From CAYZAW01 sp964476505 (GTDB taxonomy: Bacteria; Bacillota; Clostridia; Christensenellales; CAG-138), in NCBI GenBank assembly GCA_964476505.1, contig CAYZAW010000044.1:1-18003 (forward strand): a DNA stretch of 18,003 nucleotides, written 5' to 3'. Each line of letters opens with the position of its first letter. Within the stretch, counting starts at the first letter, position 1. Position numbers and translations under genes: made by a program. Below, in pieces: positions 1 to 6,415 of the stretch. The notes beneath the pieces are model-generated. The model saw only the letters and a program-made list of their open reading frames with translations. It did no database searches and was not told where the DNA came from.

Positions 1-677
1 TGGAAGTAGATATCCGGGTTCTGCGCGGTGCCGCCCATGTGCGGATGCTCCGGGTTCAGAGCGCGTGCGCGGAACTTGGCAACGGCGTCGTAATCTACCA
101 GCTTCGCCATATCCTCGTAATCGATCATCTCGATCTTCTGCACCTCATGGGAGGTACGGAAGCCGTCAAAGAAGTGCAGGAAGGGAACGCTAGCCTTGAT
201 GGCAGACAGGTGGGATACCAGCGCCAAGTCCATAACTTCCTGTACGGAAGCGGCGGACAGCATGGCAAACCCGGTCTGACGGGTGCTCATAACGTCGCTG
301 TGATCGCCGAAGATGGAAAGGGCGTGATACGCCAGCGCACGGGCGGATACATGGAACACTGCGGGTAAAAGCTCGCCCGAGATCTTGTACATGTTGGGGA
401 TCATCAGGAGCAGACCTTGAGAAGCCGTAAAGGTGGTGGTCAAGGCGCCCGCGGAAAGGGAGCCGTGCACCGCGCCTGCGGCGCCGCCCTCGGACTGCAT
501 CTCGCTGATTTTCAGTTGCTGGCCGAACAGGTTTTTCCGGCCGTTTGCCGACCATTCATCGGCGACCTCCGCCATAGGAGACGAAGGGGTGATGGGGAAT
601 ATCGCGGCTACGTCGGAAAATGCATACGCAACGTGTGCAGCAGCGGTATTGCCATCGATTGTCATCGTTTTAGGCAT
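1..677 (-). CDS. nifJ: Pyruvate:ferredoxin (flavodoxin) oxidoreductase, N-terminal part, cut by window edge
   Basis: This gene has a start codon inside the window but no stop, because it runs off the left edge; 225 codons are visible of a protein that is usually about 1,170-1,180 residues. The enzyme oxidatively decarboxylates pyruvate to acetyl-CoA and CO2, passing electrons to ferredoxin, in the cytoplasm of anaerobes. The translation starts MPKTMTIDGNTAAAHVAYAF and carries the domain I signature FPITPSSPMAE at residues 27-37, then SEMQSEGGAAGAVHG and TASQGLLLMIPNMYKISGEL, and ends at the edge with PHMGGTAQNPDIYF. All of these are typical of the PFOR family. The ATG at 675-677 is chosen because CAGGAGG lies at 684-690, at good spacing. 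It has its own consensus promoter (757-785), so it need not depend on queT upstream. Whether the symbol nifJ or por is better cannot be settled here. Confidence 0.95.
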   Translation of the reverse strand, partial: MPKTMTIDGNTAAAHVAYAFSDVAAIFPITPSSPMAEVADEWSANGRKNLFGQQLKISEMQSEGGAAGAVHGSLSAGALTTTFTASQGLLLMIPNMYKISGELLPAVFHVSARALAYHALSIFGDHSDVMSTRQTGFAMLSAASVQEVMDLALVSHLSAIKASVPFLHFFDGFRTSHEVQKIEMIDYEDMAKLVDYDAVAKFRARALNPEHPHMGGTAQNPDIYF

Positions 678-715
678 AGCGAACCTCCTGTGTAGTTTGT
701 TGTATCGTAATTTTT

Positions 716-734
716 GCCCCGGTGAACCCGGGGC
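716..734 (-). other. Hairpin in the 5' leader of the PFOR gene
   Basis: A perfect 7-bp inverted repeat, GCCCCGG and CCGGGGC with a 5-nt loop, lies between the promoter and the ribosome binding site. The predicted transcript starts near 750, so the hairpin begins about 16 nt into the mRNA. It is followed by A residues in the sense direction, so it does not look like a terminator. A role in mRNA stability or translation control is an inference. Confidence 0.6.
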
Positions 735-756
735 TTCAAACTTAGACGCATGTTAT

Positions 757-785
757 ATTATAGTGAAGCAATGCGGGAGTGTCAA
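757..785 (-). promoter_or_regulatory. Perfect-consensus sigma-A promoter of the PFOR gene
   Basis: On the minus strand TTGACA (785-780) is followed by exactly 17 nt and TATAAT (762-757). Both hexamers match the housekeeping consensus at all six positions. Transcription should start near position 750, giving a leader of about 73 nt before the PFOR start codon. This predicts very strong basal expression unless it is repressed or controlled from the upstream Rex-like site. Confidence 0.88.
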
Positions 786-800
786 GGAAACAGGCCGTGT

Positions 801-818
801 TTGTTAAGAATCACACAA
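801..818 (-). promoter_or_regulatory. Candidate Rex (NADH/NAD+ redox repressor) operator
   Basis: The plus strand reads TTGTTAAGAATCACACAA. This fits the 18-nt architecture of the clostridial Rex operator, TTGTTAA-N4-TTAACAA: the first half matches at 7 of 7 positions and the second half at 4 of 7 (ACAA conserved). It ends 15 bp upstream of the -35 box of the PFOR promoter. Rex control of pyruvate and fermentation genes is established in Bacillota. The assignment is an inference because one half-site is weak and the position is upstream of the promoter rather than over it. Confidence 0.4.
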
Positions 819-834
819 GTCTGTCACAGCACCG

Positions 835-1338
835 TCACCTGCCGGGAAACAGGCGGTTTCCGTTTTTTTCCAGAATAAGCAATAGGGGGATTCCAAGGCC
901 GTAGCAAGCCAGCGCTTCGCCCGCCGCCACATACAGCGCGGCAATGGCGAAGGACACGCCCACCTGATACACCTCCGTTAACAGCCAGCCGATGATAAGC
1001 CCGTTTGCGATCACCGGCGGCAGCGGCGCAAGGTACTTTACCCCCCCGTTATTTGCATGCAGCGACACCCAACGCGTGCAAAGCGCGGCAAGAAGTGTAG
1101 CCAACGAACCAAACACCACGTCGTACACCACAGCGCCCGTTAACAGGTTGGCGATCAGGCAGCCTAAAAACAGCCCCGGCACGGCGGCAGGCGTAAACCA
1201 TGGCAGGATGCACAGCGCCTCGGAAAGCCGGCACTGCATCAGCCCGGAGGAGATCGGCGCAATGGCGATGGTCAGCACCGCATAGATGGCGGCGATCGCA
1301 CCGCCTATTACAAGCTCCCGAACGGTGATGCGCCTCAT
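835..1338 (-). CDS. queT: QueT family ECF transporter substrate-binding (S) component
   Basis: The 167-residue protein is strongly hydrophobic, with about five membrane segments (roughly residues 9-30, 44-68, 72-90, 106-124 and 128-156). It has the QueT family signatures QCRLSEALCILPWFTP (35-50) and PPVIANGLIIGWLL (107-120). QueT proteins are the membrane S component of energy-coupling factor transporters and are assigned to uptake of queuosine precursors; the shared ECF ATPases and T component are encoded elsewhere. The ATG overlaps the last codon and stop of the upstream deaminase gene by 4 nt, which indicates translational coupling and one transcript. No preQ1 riboswitch is apparent. Its partnership with a purine-type deaminase makes a purine or deazapurine ligand likely, but the exact substrate is open. 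Confidence 0.85.
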   Translation of the reverse strand: MRRITVRELVIGGAIAAIYAVLTIAIAPISSGLMQCRLSEALCILPWFTPAAVPGLFLGCLIANLLTGAVVYDVVFGSLATLLAALCTRWVSLHANNGGVKYLAPLPPVIANGLIIGWLLTEVYQVGVSFAIAALYVAAGEALACYGLGIPLLLILEKNGNRLFPGR

Positions 1339-2696
1339 GCAAGCAGCCTCCCGACCGCCGCGCGGCTGTCCGCCAGCGTTTTTTCCTCGTCAATGGCGGT
1401 AAGCGCCCCGTGCTCCACGGTAACTTTGCCGTTTACCACGCAGTATTCCACCGGTTTATGGTAGCCCACCGTACCAAACAGGCACGCGGGGTCTTGCTCC
1501 GCCCCCGCAAGCGACAGGTCGCGCCCGTCTATCATAAACAGGTCGGCGGCAAGACCGGGCTTGATCTGCCCGATATCCTCCCGGCCAAGCAGCTTTGCGC
1601 TGCCGCGTGTCGCCATTTTCAAAAGCGTATAGCCCGTGGGCGCAGACGCGCCGTAGGTAAGCCTGTGCAGCAGGTATGCGGTTCGGATCTCCTCCATCAT
1701 GTTGGACGCATCGTTGGAGGCGCTGCCGTCCACAGCCAAGCCAAGCGGCACACCTAAGCGAAGCATGTCCGGCACACGGCATACCCCGGAGGAAAGCTTC
1801 ATGTTGGAGCAGGGGCAGTGCGCAACGCCCGTTTGCGTTTGTGCCAGCAGCTGCAATTCCTCATCGTTGAAATGGATGCCGTGGGCATACCAAACATCGC
1901 TGCCGATAAAGCCCAGTGATTCCATATATGCAAGCGGTCTAAGCCCGGTTTTCTCCAATGTATAGCGTTCCTCGTCCTTCGTTTCGCAAAGATGCGTATG
2001 CAGCCGTACGCCATACTGCCGGGCAAGCTTTGCGGATTCGCGCAGCAGATCGGCAGTCACGGAAAAGGGCGAGCAGGGCGCAAGCGCGATCTGCCGCATG
2101 GAAAGCTCTGCGGGATCGTGATACGCCTCGATCAGCCGCACACTGTCCTTTAAAATGGGTTCCAATTCCTGCACCACGGAGTCCGGCGGCAGCCCGCCGT
2201 CCTTTTTAGAAAGGCTCATGCTGCCCCGGGTGGCGGTAAAGCGCATGCCGAGTTCTTTTGCGGCATCCAGCTGGGTATCGATCAGCGTTTGTGCCGTTGC
2301 GCCGGGGAACACATAATGGTGATCCATGCTGGTGGTGCAGCCGTATTTCATGAGCTCCCCCAAGCCGCAAAGCGTGGATAGCCGAATGACCTCCGGGTCG
2401 AGCTTTTTCCATATTTCATACAGGGTCACAAGCCAGTCAAACAGCTCCATGTTCTGCACCTGCGGCAGGTTTCTTGTAAAATACTGGTACAGGTGATGGT
2501 GCGTGTTCACGAACCCCGGGTACAGCCAAAGCCCTGTGCAATCGATCACCCTGTCGGCTTCCGGCAACACCGCGCCCTTCTCCAAAACGGACACGATACG
2601 CCTGTCGTCAATATAGATGCTGACATTCCGCAATACGGAATCCGCATCATCACAGGTCACCACGGTATCGATGTTTTTTAGTAACAGAGAAGCCAT
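1335..2696 (-). CDS. Amidohydrolase, 8-oxoguanine deaminase-like
   Basis: A 453-residue, full-length member of the amidohydrolase superfamily in the branch of aminohydrolases acting on purines and s-triazines. Metal ligands are visible: the HxH pair H66/H68 in NTHHHLYQYF, H235 with the catalytic-type E238 in HTHLCE, H272 in YAHGIHF and D323 in AVDGSASND. The pattern HHLYQYFTRNLPQVQNMELF is typical of proteins annotated as 8-oxoguanine deaminase or hydroxydechloroatrazine ethylaminohydrolase. The expected reaction is hydrolytic deamination of a ring amino group, releasing ammonia. The ATG at 2694-2696 is preceded by GGGAGGG (2703-2709). The leader is filled by a multi-hairpin element (2723-2856). 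The last codons overlap queT. Guanine deaminase or another purine-analogue deaminase is the main alternative. Confidence 0.8.
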   Translation of the reverse strand: MASLLLKNIDTVVTCDDADSVLRNVSIYIDDRRIVSVLEKGAVLPEADRVIDCTGLWLYPGFVNTHHHLYQYFTRNLPQVQNMELFDWLVTLYEIWKKLDPEVIRLSTLCGLGELMKYGCTTSMDHHYVFPGATAQTLIDTQLDAAKELGMRFTATRGSMSLSKKDGGLPPDSVVQELEPILKDSVRLIEAYHDPAELSMRQIALAPCSPFSVTADLLRESAKLARQYGVRLHTHLCETKDEERYTLEKTGLRPLAYMESLGFIGSDVWYAHGIHFNDEELQLLAQTQTGVAHCPCSNMKLSSGVCRVPDMLRLGVPLGLAVDGSASNDASNMMEEIRTAYLLHRLTYGASAPTGYTLLKMATRGSAKLLGREDIGQIKPGLAADLFMIDGRDLSLAGAEQDPACLFGTVGYHKPVEYCVVNGKVTVEHGALTAIDEEKTLADSRAAVGRLLA

Positions 2697-2722
2697 CCTG
2701 TTCCCTCCCGTAACGATTCGTA

Positions 2723-2856
2723 TTGGGGCGCTGCCCCAAACCCTGTTTAAGGGATTTCATCCCTTAAACATCCCATATATCCGCCCATATTTGGGCGGAT
2801 GAAAGGGTTCCAAGGGGCAATGCCCCTTGGTAGGGGCATTGGGACAACGTCCCCAT
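2723..2856 (-). repeat. Multi-hairpin intergenic element, copy D, in the deaminase leader
   Basis: Five perfect inverted repeats are packed side by side: 2723-2739 (7-bp stem), 2745-2769 (10-bp), 2779-2800 (9-bp), 2810-2830 (9-bp) and 2841-2853 (5-bp). An outer stem AACCCT (2739-2744) with AGGGTT (2804-2809) encloses two of them as a cloverleaf. A competing stem AATGCCCC (2819-2826) with GGGGCATT (2833-2840) excludes the 2810-2830 hairpin. On the minus strand the element ends with TTTGGGGCAGCGCCCCAA, the same tail found in copies A and C. It lies between the predicted promoter and the ribosome binding site, so it would be transcribed as most of the leader. It is the most divergent member of the family. 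Confidence 0.75.
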
Positions 2857-2870
2857 CAAGTTCTGTTTTG

Positions 2871-2899
2871 AGTATAGCATTGTTTACATTCTATGTCTT
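2871..2899 (-). promoter_or_regulatory. Predicted promoter of the deaminase-queT operon
   Basis: On the minus strand AAGACA (2899-2894) is followed by 17 nt and TATACT (2876-2871), with a TG extended -10 motif (TGCTATACT). Transcription would start near 2864, giving a leader of about 170 nt that contains the whole multi-hairpin element D. It touches the divergent lipoprotein promoter, so the two may interfere. Confidence 0.5.
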
Positions 2900-2926
2900 G
2901 TATAAACAAATGGGATGTGCTATAAA
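2898..2926 (+). promoter_or_regulatory. Predicted promoter of the lipoprotein gene
   Basis: TTGTAT (2898-2903), a 17-nt spacer and TATAAA (2921-2926) precede the lipoprotein start codon at 2957. The leader would be about 25 nt and includes GGAGG at 2944-2948. The -35 boxes of this promoter and the divergent deaminase promoter share two bases. Confidence 0.5.
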
Positions 2927-2956
2927 GCAGGAAGAATAGCAACGGAGGAATAAAAA

Positions 2957-3838
2957 ATGAAGAAAATAACAGCCTTAGTGCTGACCATAGCCATGCTGCT
3001 GTTGGCGGCGGCCTGTGCCGCGCCCGTAGAGGCGCCCGTGATAACGCCCGTGCCGGAGGTAACGGCTGCGCCTACGGTAACGCCCGCACCCACGCCCACG
3101 CCAACGCCGGAGCCCACACCGGAGCCTGAAGCGGCGGTATCGGTAACGTATGAGGAATACAGCCACATGTTCCAAACGAAAAAAGCGGACGGTACGGTGT
3201 TTGACCTGCTGTCTCTTAGCATGAACTGGCCGGTTTTGTCCACGGTTGGCCCGAACGCCGCCTGCGAACGTATTCAAGCCGCTATCGATCAGGAAGCGGA
3301 GGCCTTTAAAAAGAACGCGGAAAAATCCTATGCAGCAGACGCGGAGCAGCTGTTTCACGAAATGGGCGAGGACACCACGATGCACCCGTGGCCCTTGGAG
3401 GTCGAACGAACGGCAGGAGTCACCTATCAGGACGTGCAGTTTCTGTCCTTTACCTATTACGAATATTTCGATCTGGGCGGCGCGCACCCCTCACATCAGG
3501 TGCGGGGCTATGTGTACGACATGACCACCGGCAACGCGCTGACGCTTAACGACATCCTTGCAGGCACGCCGGAGGAGGTAGCGGCAACGGTGGCAGACGC
3601 GCTGATGAATGCCGATCCGGAGCAGGTGGCGGGTTATTACGAGGACGCGCGGCAGATCATACTGGATAACTATTTAGACAGCGACGCATACATCACCTGC
3701 TATTTCGATAAGGAAGGGCTGGTGATCTCGGCACTGGAATACGCCATCTGCCCGTACGCGGCAGGCATGCCGGAGGTAACCATCCCCTACGCCGGAAACG
3801 AAAGCATGTTTAAGATCGAGCTGGTACCGGAAGCATAG
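2957..3838 (+). CDS. Lipoprotein with PdaC (DUF4163)-like and DUF3298-like domains
   Basis: A 293-residue predicted surface lipoprotein. It has a charged N-terminus MKK, a hydrophobic segment (4-19) and a likely lipidated cysteine C20 in LLLAAAC. A proline/threonine/glutamate-rich linker (about 25-58) probably spans the wall. The folded part has a DUF4163-like region (about 62-165) and a DUF3298-like region (about 165-290) recognisable by YEYFDLGGAHPSH, LTLNDIL and AICPYAAGMPEVTIPY. These domains occur together in PdaC peptidoglycan deacetylases and in RsiV-type proteins, but here no catalytic deacetylase domain follows, so a binding or sensing role is possible and no activity should be assumed. 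GGAGG at 2944-2948 supports the ATG. The gene is monocistronic: its own promoter precedes it and a strong terminator follows. Confidence 0.8.
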   Translation: MKKITALVLTIAMLLLAAACAAPVEAPVITPVPEVTAAPTVTPAPTPTPTPEPTPEPEAAVSVTYEEYSHMFQTKKADGTVFDLLSLSMNWPVLSTVGPNAACERIQAAIDQEAEAFKKNAEKSYAADAEQLFHEMGEDTTMHPWPLEVERTAGVTYQDVQFLSFTYYEYFDLGGAHPSHQVRGYVYDMTTGNALTLNDILAGTPEEVAATVADALMNADPEQVAGYYEDARQIILDNYLDSDAYITCYFDKEGLVISALEYAICPYAAGMPEVTIPYAGNESMFKIELVPEA

Positions 3839-3857
3839 CATCAACCTAAAGTAATAG

Positions 3858-3885
3858 AAAACGGTTCCGCTTGGAACCGTTTTTT
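3858..3885 (+). terminator. Intrinsic terminator after the lipoprotein gene
   Basis: AAACGGTTCC, loop GCTT and GGAACCGTTT form a stem of at least 9 GC-containing pairs that runs directly into TTTTTT. It begins about 20 nt after the lipoprotein stop codon. Confidence 0.92.
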
Positions 3886-3957
3886 GTTTAGGCTTGTTCC
3901 GGCTCCGGCGGCATGTGCGCCGGAACGGATGAAGCCCGCTGGGTTTTGTTCTTCTCG

Positions 3958-3999
3958 CAGCCGCCGCCCGGAAATCGCCGCAGCAACTTTAGGCGGCTG
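3958..3999. repeat. Inverted repeat in the 3886-4081 intergenic region
   Basis: CAGCCGCC (3958-3965) is complementary to GGCGGCTG (3992-3999) across a 26-nt loop. A second GC-rich inverted repeat (TCCGGC-type arms with CGCCGGA) lies at about 3897-3924. No gene is visible in 3886-4081; apart from these and the two terminators downstream I see nothing else in it. Confidence 0.4.
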
Positions 4000-4000
4000 T

Positions 4001-4036
4001 GAAAAACCCATCGCCAAGAGCTAAGCCCTTGGCGAT
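4001..4036 (-). terminator. Second intrinsic terminator downstream of the Cys-rich gene
   Basis: On the minus strand ATCGCCAAG, a 9-nt loop and CTTGGCGAT (arms 4036-4028 and 4018-4010) form a 9-bp stem followed by GGGTTTTT. It lies just beyond the first terminator (4043-4066), giving the small gene a tandem pair. Confidence 0.65.
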
Positions 4037-4042
4037 GATCTC

Positions 4043-4066
4043 AAAAAAGTGCGCCGGCACTTTTTT
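4043..4066. terminator. Symmetrical terminator between the lipoprotein and Cys-rich genes
   Basis: AAAAAAGTGC, loop GCCG and GCACTTTTTT form a 10-bp palindrome that ends in a T run on either strand. It starts 16 nt after the stop codon of the leftward Cys-rich gene and can also stop rightward read-through from the lipoprotein gene. Confidence 0.85.
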
Positions 4067-4081
4067 GAAGCGCTGTGCGCT

Positions 4082-4336
4082 TTAGCTGCAGCCGCAGCCG
4101 CAGCCACAGCCGCAATCGCCGCCGGAGAGCGTGCTAACGCCGTTGTTGCCAAGGCAGCCGCACAGGAGCAGCAGCAGGATGATCCAGCAGCCGTCGCTGT
4201 TGCCGTTGCCGCCGCTGCGGCCGAAGAGCGCGTTGTCCGTACCGCAGCCACAGCCGCCGTTGTTGTTACCGCAGCACAGGAGCAGCAGGATGATGATCCA
4301 GCAGGAGTTGCCGGAATTGCCGTTAAAGCAGGACAT
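4082..4336 (-). CDS. Small cysteine/glycine-rich protein with internal duplication, function unknown
   Basis: The 84-residue protein has 14 cysteines (3, 12, 21, 22, 29, 31, 50, 59, 61, 75, 77, 79, 81, 83). It contains two copies of a hydrophobic module, CWIIILLLLC (12-21) and CWIILLLLLC (50-59), each followed by a GNN stretch, and it ends in five alternating Cys-Gly units. The duplication has a period of 38 codons and is visible in the DNA as two copies of an AGGAGCAGCAG segment 114 bp apart. AGGAGG at 4345-4350 supports the ATG, and tandem terminators follow, so it is a genuine monocistronic gene. It resembles small Cys-rich proteins of sporulating Clostridia, some carrying the misleading label chorion class high-cysteine protein, and more loosely YjcZ-type sporulation peptides. 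A spore coat or membrane-surface role is an inference; metal binding is an alternative. Confidence 0.75.
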   Translation of the reverse strand: MSCFNGNSGNSCWIIILLLLCCGNNNGGCGCGTDNALFGRSGGNGNSDGCWIILLLLLCGCLGNNGVSTLSGGDCGCGCGCGCS

Positions 4337-4457
4337 ATAAGAAGCCTCCTTATTTTCATTCAGGCGGTACTCGCCCTATGCCATACTACGCAAAAGCAAA
4401 AAAAGGTGTGCAAGGGCGGTATTGCATTCGATCTGCGCGCCTGATAGGATACAAGGT

Positions 4458-6179
4458 ATGAAAAAATCGCTTTTGCGGCGCTTTGCCGCGTATTACAAAC
4501 CGCACATCTGGCGCTTCGTGCTGGACATGGTCTGCGCGTTCGGTACGGCGGCGGTGGACTTGGCGTTCCCACTCATCACGCAGTATGCGCTAACAACGCT
4601 ATTGCCCGCGCAGGAATACACCGGCTTCTTTTATCTGTTGGGGCTGGCATTCGTACTATACCTGTTACGGGCGTATTTAACGTATGTGGTCACATACTTG
4701 GGGCACGACCTTGGGGTACGCATGGAGGCGGATATGCGAAGGGATGTGTTTTGCCACATGCAAAGCCTGCCCTTCCGCTTTTACGATAAGGAGCGCACAG
4801 GCAAGCTGCTGTCACGCGTTACAACAGACTTGTTCGACATTACCGAGCTTGCCCATCACGGGCCGGAGGACGTGTTCATTTCCGTTGTTACCATCATCGG
4901 CGCATTTATCGCCATGTTTATTATGGAATGGCGGCTGGCGCTGGTGCTTTTGGTGACCCTGTTCGGCTTGCTGTATTTCGTATTTCGGATGCGCCAGCAC
5001 ATGCGGCAGCGTTCCGGGCAGGTAAAGCAGCGCACCGCCGAGATCAATGCAGATATCGAAAGCGCAATATCCGGCGTGCGGGTGGCCAAAGCCTTTGCCA
5101 ACGAAGCGTACGAGATCGAGAAATTCCAGCGCGGCAACGACCGCTTTGTGCATTCCAAGAGCGATTATTACCGCACCATGGCGATCTTCCACACAGGCAT
5201 GGACTTCTTCATTGCGCTGTTCAACGTGCTGGTACTGTTCGTGGGCGGGCTTTTAATTATGAAGGGCGAGTTCGACACGGTGGTGCTGGTAACGTTTACG
5301 CTGTTCGTTTCCACGTTTGTTTCCCCGGTGCGGCGGCTCAGCAATTTCATGGAAGTGCTTACGATGGGGCGTGCAGGGTTTGTCCGTTTTTGCGAAATTC
5401 TGGACGTTGAGCCGGACGTAAAGGACGCGCCAAACGCCCAGCCGCTGAAAAACGTGCATGGAAAGATCGAGTTTGACAACGTGTCCTTTTCCTATGACGA
5501 GGGGCGCACAGTGCTGTCCCACATTTCCTTTACGGTGGCTGCCGGGGAAACGCTGGCGCTGGTTGGCCCCTCGGGCGGCGGCAAAACCACGCTGTGCCAC
5601 CTGATCCCCCGGTTTTACGACACAACGGCGGGCACCATCAAAATCGACGGGCAGGACATCCGGCAGCTAACGCTTGCATCCCTTCGCTCCAACATCGGCA
5701 TCGTGCAGCAGGACGTGTTTTTGTTTGCGGGCACCGTGCGAGACAACATCCGCTACGGGCGCACGGACGCTACGGATGATGAGATCGTTTGGGCGGCAAA
5801 GCTGGCGGAGATCCATGAGGACATTATGCGCCTGCCGGACGGGTACGACACGCAGGTGGGCGAACGGGGCGTAACGCTTTCCGGCGGACAAAAGCAGCGG
5901 GTGTCCATCGCCCGCATATTCCTGAAGGACCCGCCTATCCTACTGCTGGACGAGGCCACGTCCGCGCTGGATACTGCTACCGAGGCAAAAATACAGGCCG
6001 CGTTCGACAGGCTTTCCGAAGGCCGCACTGCACTGGTGATCGCCCACCGCTTATCCACGGTGCGCAATGCCGATGAGATCATCGTGATCGACGAGCAGGG
6101 CATTCGCGAACGGGGCACGCACGAACAGCTTATGGCTTCGGGCGGCGTGTACGCGCAGCTCAACGATATTCAAGTGTAG
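4458..6179 (+). CDS. ABC transporter, fused membrane and ATPase domains (exporter type)
   Basis: A 573-residue half-transporter of the MsbA/LmrA-like exporter class. The N-terminal membrane domain (about 1-305) has around six membrane segments. The C-terminal nucleotide-binding domain has Walker A GPSGGGKT (370-377), the Q-loop glutamine near 418, signature LSGGQ (474-478), Walker B ILLLDE (494-499) and the H-loop histidine in IAHRLST (530). All ATPase residues are intact. Such proteins work as homodimers, or as heterodimers with a partner; no partner gene is adjacent, so a homodimer is likely. The substrate (lipid, peptide or drug) cannot be read from the sequence. I choose the ATG at 4458 (MKKSLLRRFAAYYKPH) over an in-frame ATG at 4422 because the longer start adds 12 residues unlike the family and AGGA lies at 4446-4449. 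A terminator follows directly. Confidence 0.9.
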   Translation: MKKSLLRRFAAYYKPHIWRFVLDMVCAFGTAAVDLAFPLITQYALTTLLPAQEYTGFFYLLGLAFVLYLLRAYLTYVVTYLGHDLGVRMEADMRRDVFCHMQSLPFRFYDKERTGKLLSRVTTDLFDITELAHHGPEDVFISVVTIIGAFIAMFIMEWRLALVLLVTLFGLLYFVFRMRQHMRQRSGQVKQRTAEINADIESAISGVRVAKAFANEAYEIEKFQRGNDRFVHSKSDYYRTMAIFHTGMDFFIALFNVLVLFVGGLLIMKGEFDTVVLVTFTLFVSTFVSPVRRLSNFMEVLTMGRAGFVRFCEILDVEPDVKDAPNAQPLKNVHGKIEFDNVSFSYDEGRTVLSHISFTVAAGETLALVGPSGGGKTTLCHLIPRFYDTTAGTIKIDGQDIRQLTLASLRSNIGIVQQDVFLFAGTVRDNIRYGRTDATDDEIVWAAKLAEIHEDIMRLPDGYDTQVGERGVTLSGGQKQRVSIARIFLKDPPILLLDEATSALDTATEAKIQAAFDRLSEGRTALVIAHRLSTVRNADEIIVIDEQGIRERGTHEQLMASGGVYAQLNDIQV

Positions 6180-6190
6180 ACCACACCTCC

Positions 6191-6227
6191 GGCCGGTGAA
6201 CCTTTAAACGGTTGACCGGCCTTTTTT
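6191..6227 (+). terminator. Intrinsic terminator after the ABC transporter gene
   Basis: GGCCGGT (6191-6197) pairs with ACCGGCC (6215-6221), with an inner AACC/GGTT stem, and is followed by a run of six T. It lies 12 nt after the stop codon and separates the transporter from the gcv operon. Confidence 0.9.
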
Positions 6228-6335
6228 CATGCGCTGACGCATCTGCTGCCGGAATATCCGGAAGAGCCTTTTAAACATAAGCTTTTTGAAAGCGAATGCC
6301 TAACGTTTCTTCGGTGCTCCTGCCAAAATTCCTTT

Positions 6336-6363
6336 TTGCATTTTGCCCGCTGTATATTATACT
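6336..6363 (+). promoter_or_regulatory. Predicted promoter of the gcv operon
   Basis: TTGCAT (6336-6341), a 16-nt spacer and TATACT (6358-6363) lie upstream of gcvT; the run TGTATATTATACT also offers overlapping -10 choices. Transcription would start near 6370, leaving a leader of about 46 nt. That is too short for a glycine riboswitch, and I see no glycine aptamer signature between 6228 and 6415. Confidence 0.5.
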
Positions 6364-6379
6364 GGAATAAGAAATCGAG

Positions 6380-6395
6380 CGCGGGAACTCCCGCG
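6380..6395 (+). other. Hairpin in the gcvT leader
   Basis: CGCGGG, loop AACT and CCCGCG form a perfect 6-bp GC stem about 20 nt upstream of the gcvT start codon and just before the GGAAAGGCGG ribosome binding region. No T run follows, so it is not a terminator. An effect on translation is only an inference. Confidence 0.45.
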
Positions 6396-6415
6396 GCGGA
6401 AAGGCGGTAGGCAGA

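Noticed and set aside
2723..2858. preQ1 or purine riboswitch in front of the deaminase-queT operon
   Set aside because: The leader consists of perfect short hairpins shared with intergenic repeats elsewhere, and I cannot find the short preQ1 pseudoknot pattern or the conserved purine aptamer loops. A switch role is kept only as a hypothesis.
3045..3130. Proline/threonine-coding repeats in the lipoprotein gene as a DNA repeat element
   Set aside because: It is a low-complexity wall-spanning linker typical of clostridial lipoproteins, with no unit of independent origin.
4049..4444. Rightward 131-codon alanine-rich open frame over the Cys-rich gene
   Set aside because: It is the antisense image of the leftward gene's GCx-rich codons, has no ribosome binding site, overlaps a terminator and translates to low-complexity sequence.
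4422..4457. Longer ABC transporter start at 4422, and a leaderless promoter TTGCAT-17-TAGGAT ending at 4450
   Set aside because: The extra 12 residues do not resemble the family. The promoter match is weak (4 of 6 in each box) and its -10 box would coincide with the likely ribosome site, so I did not list it.
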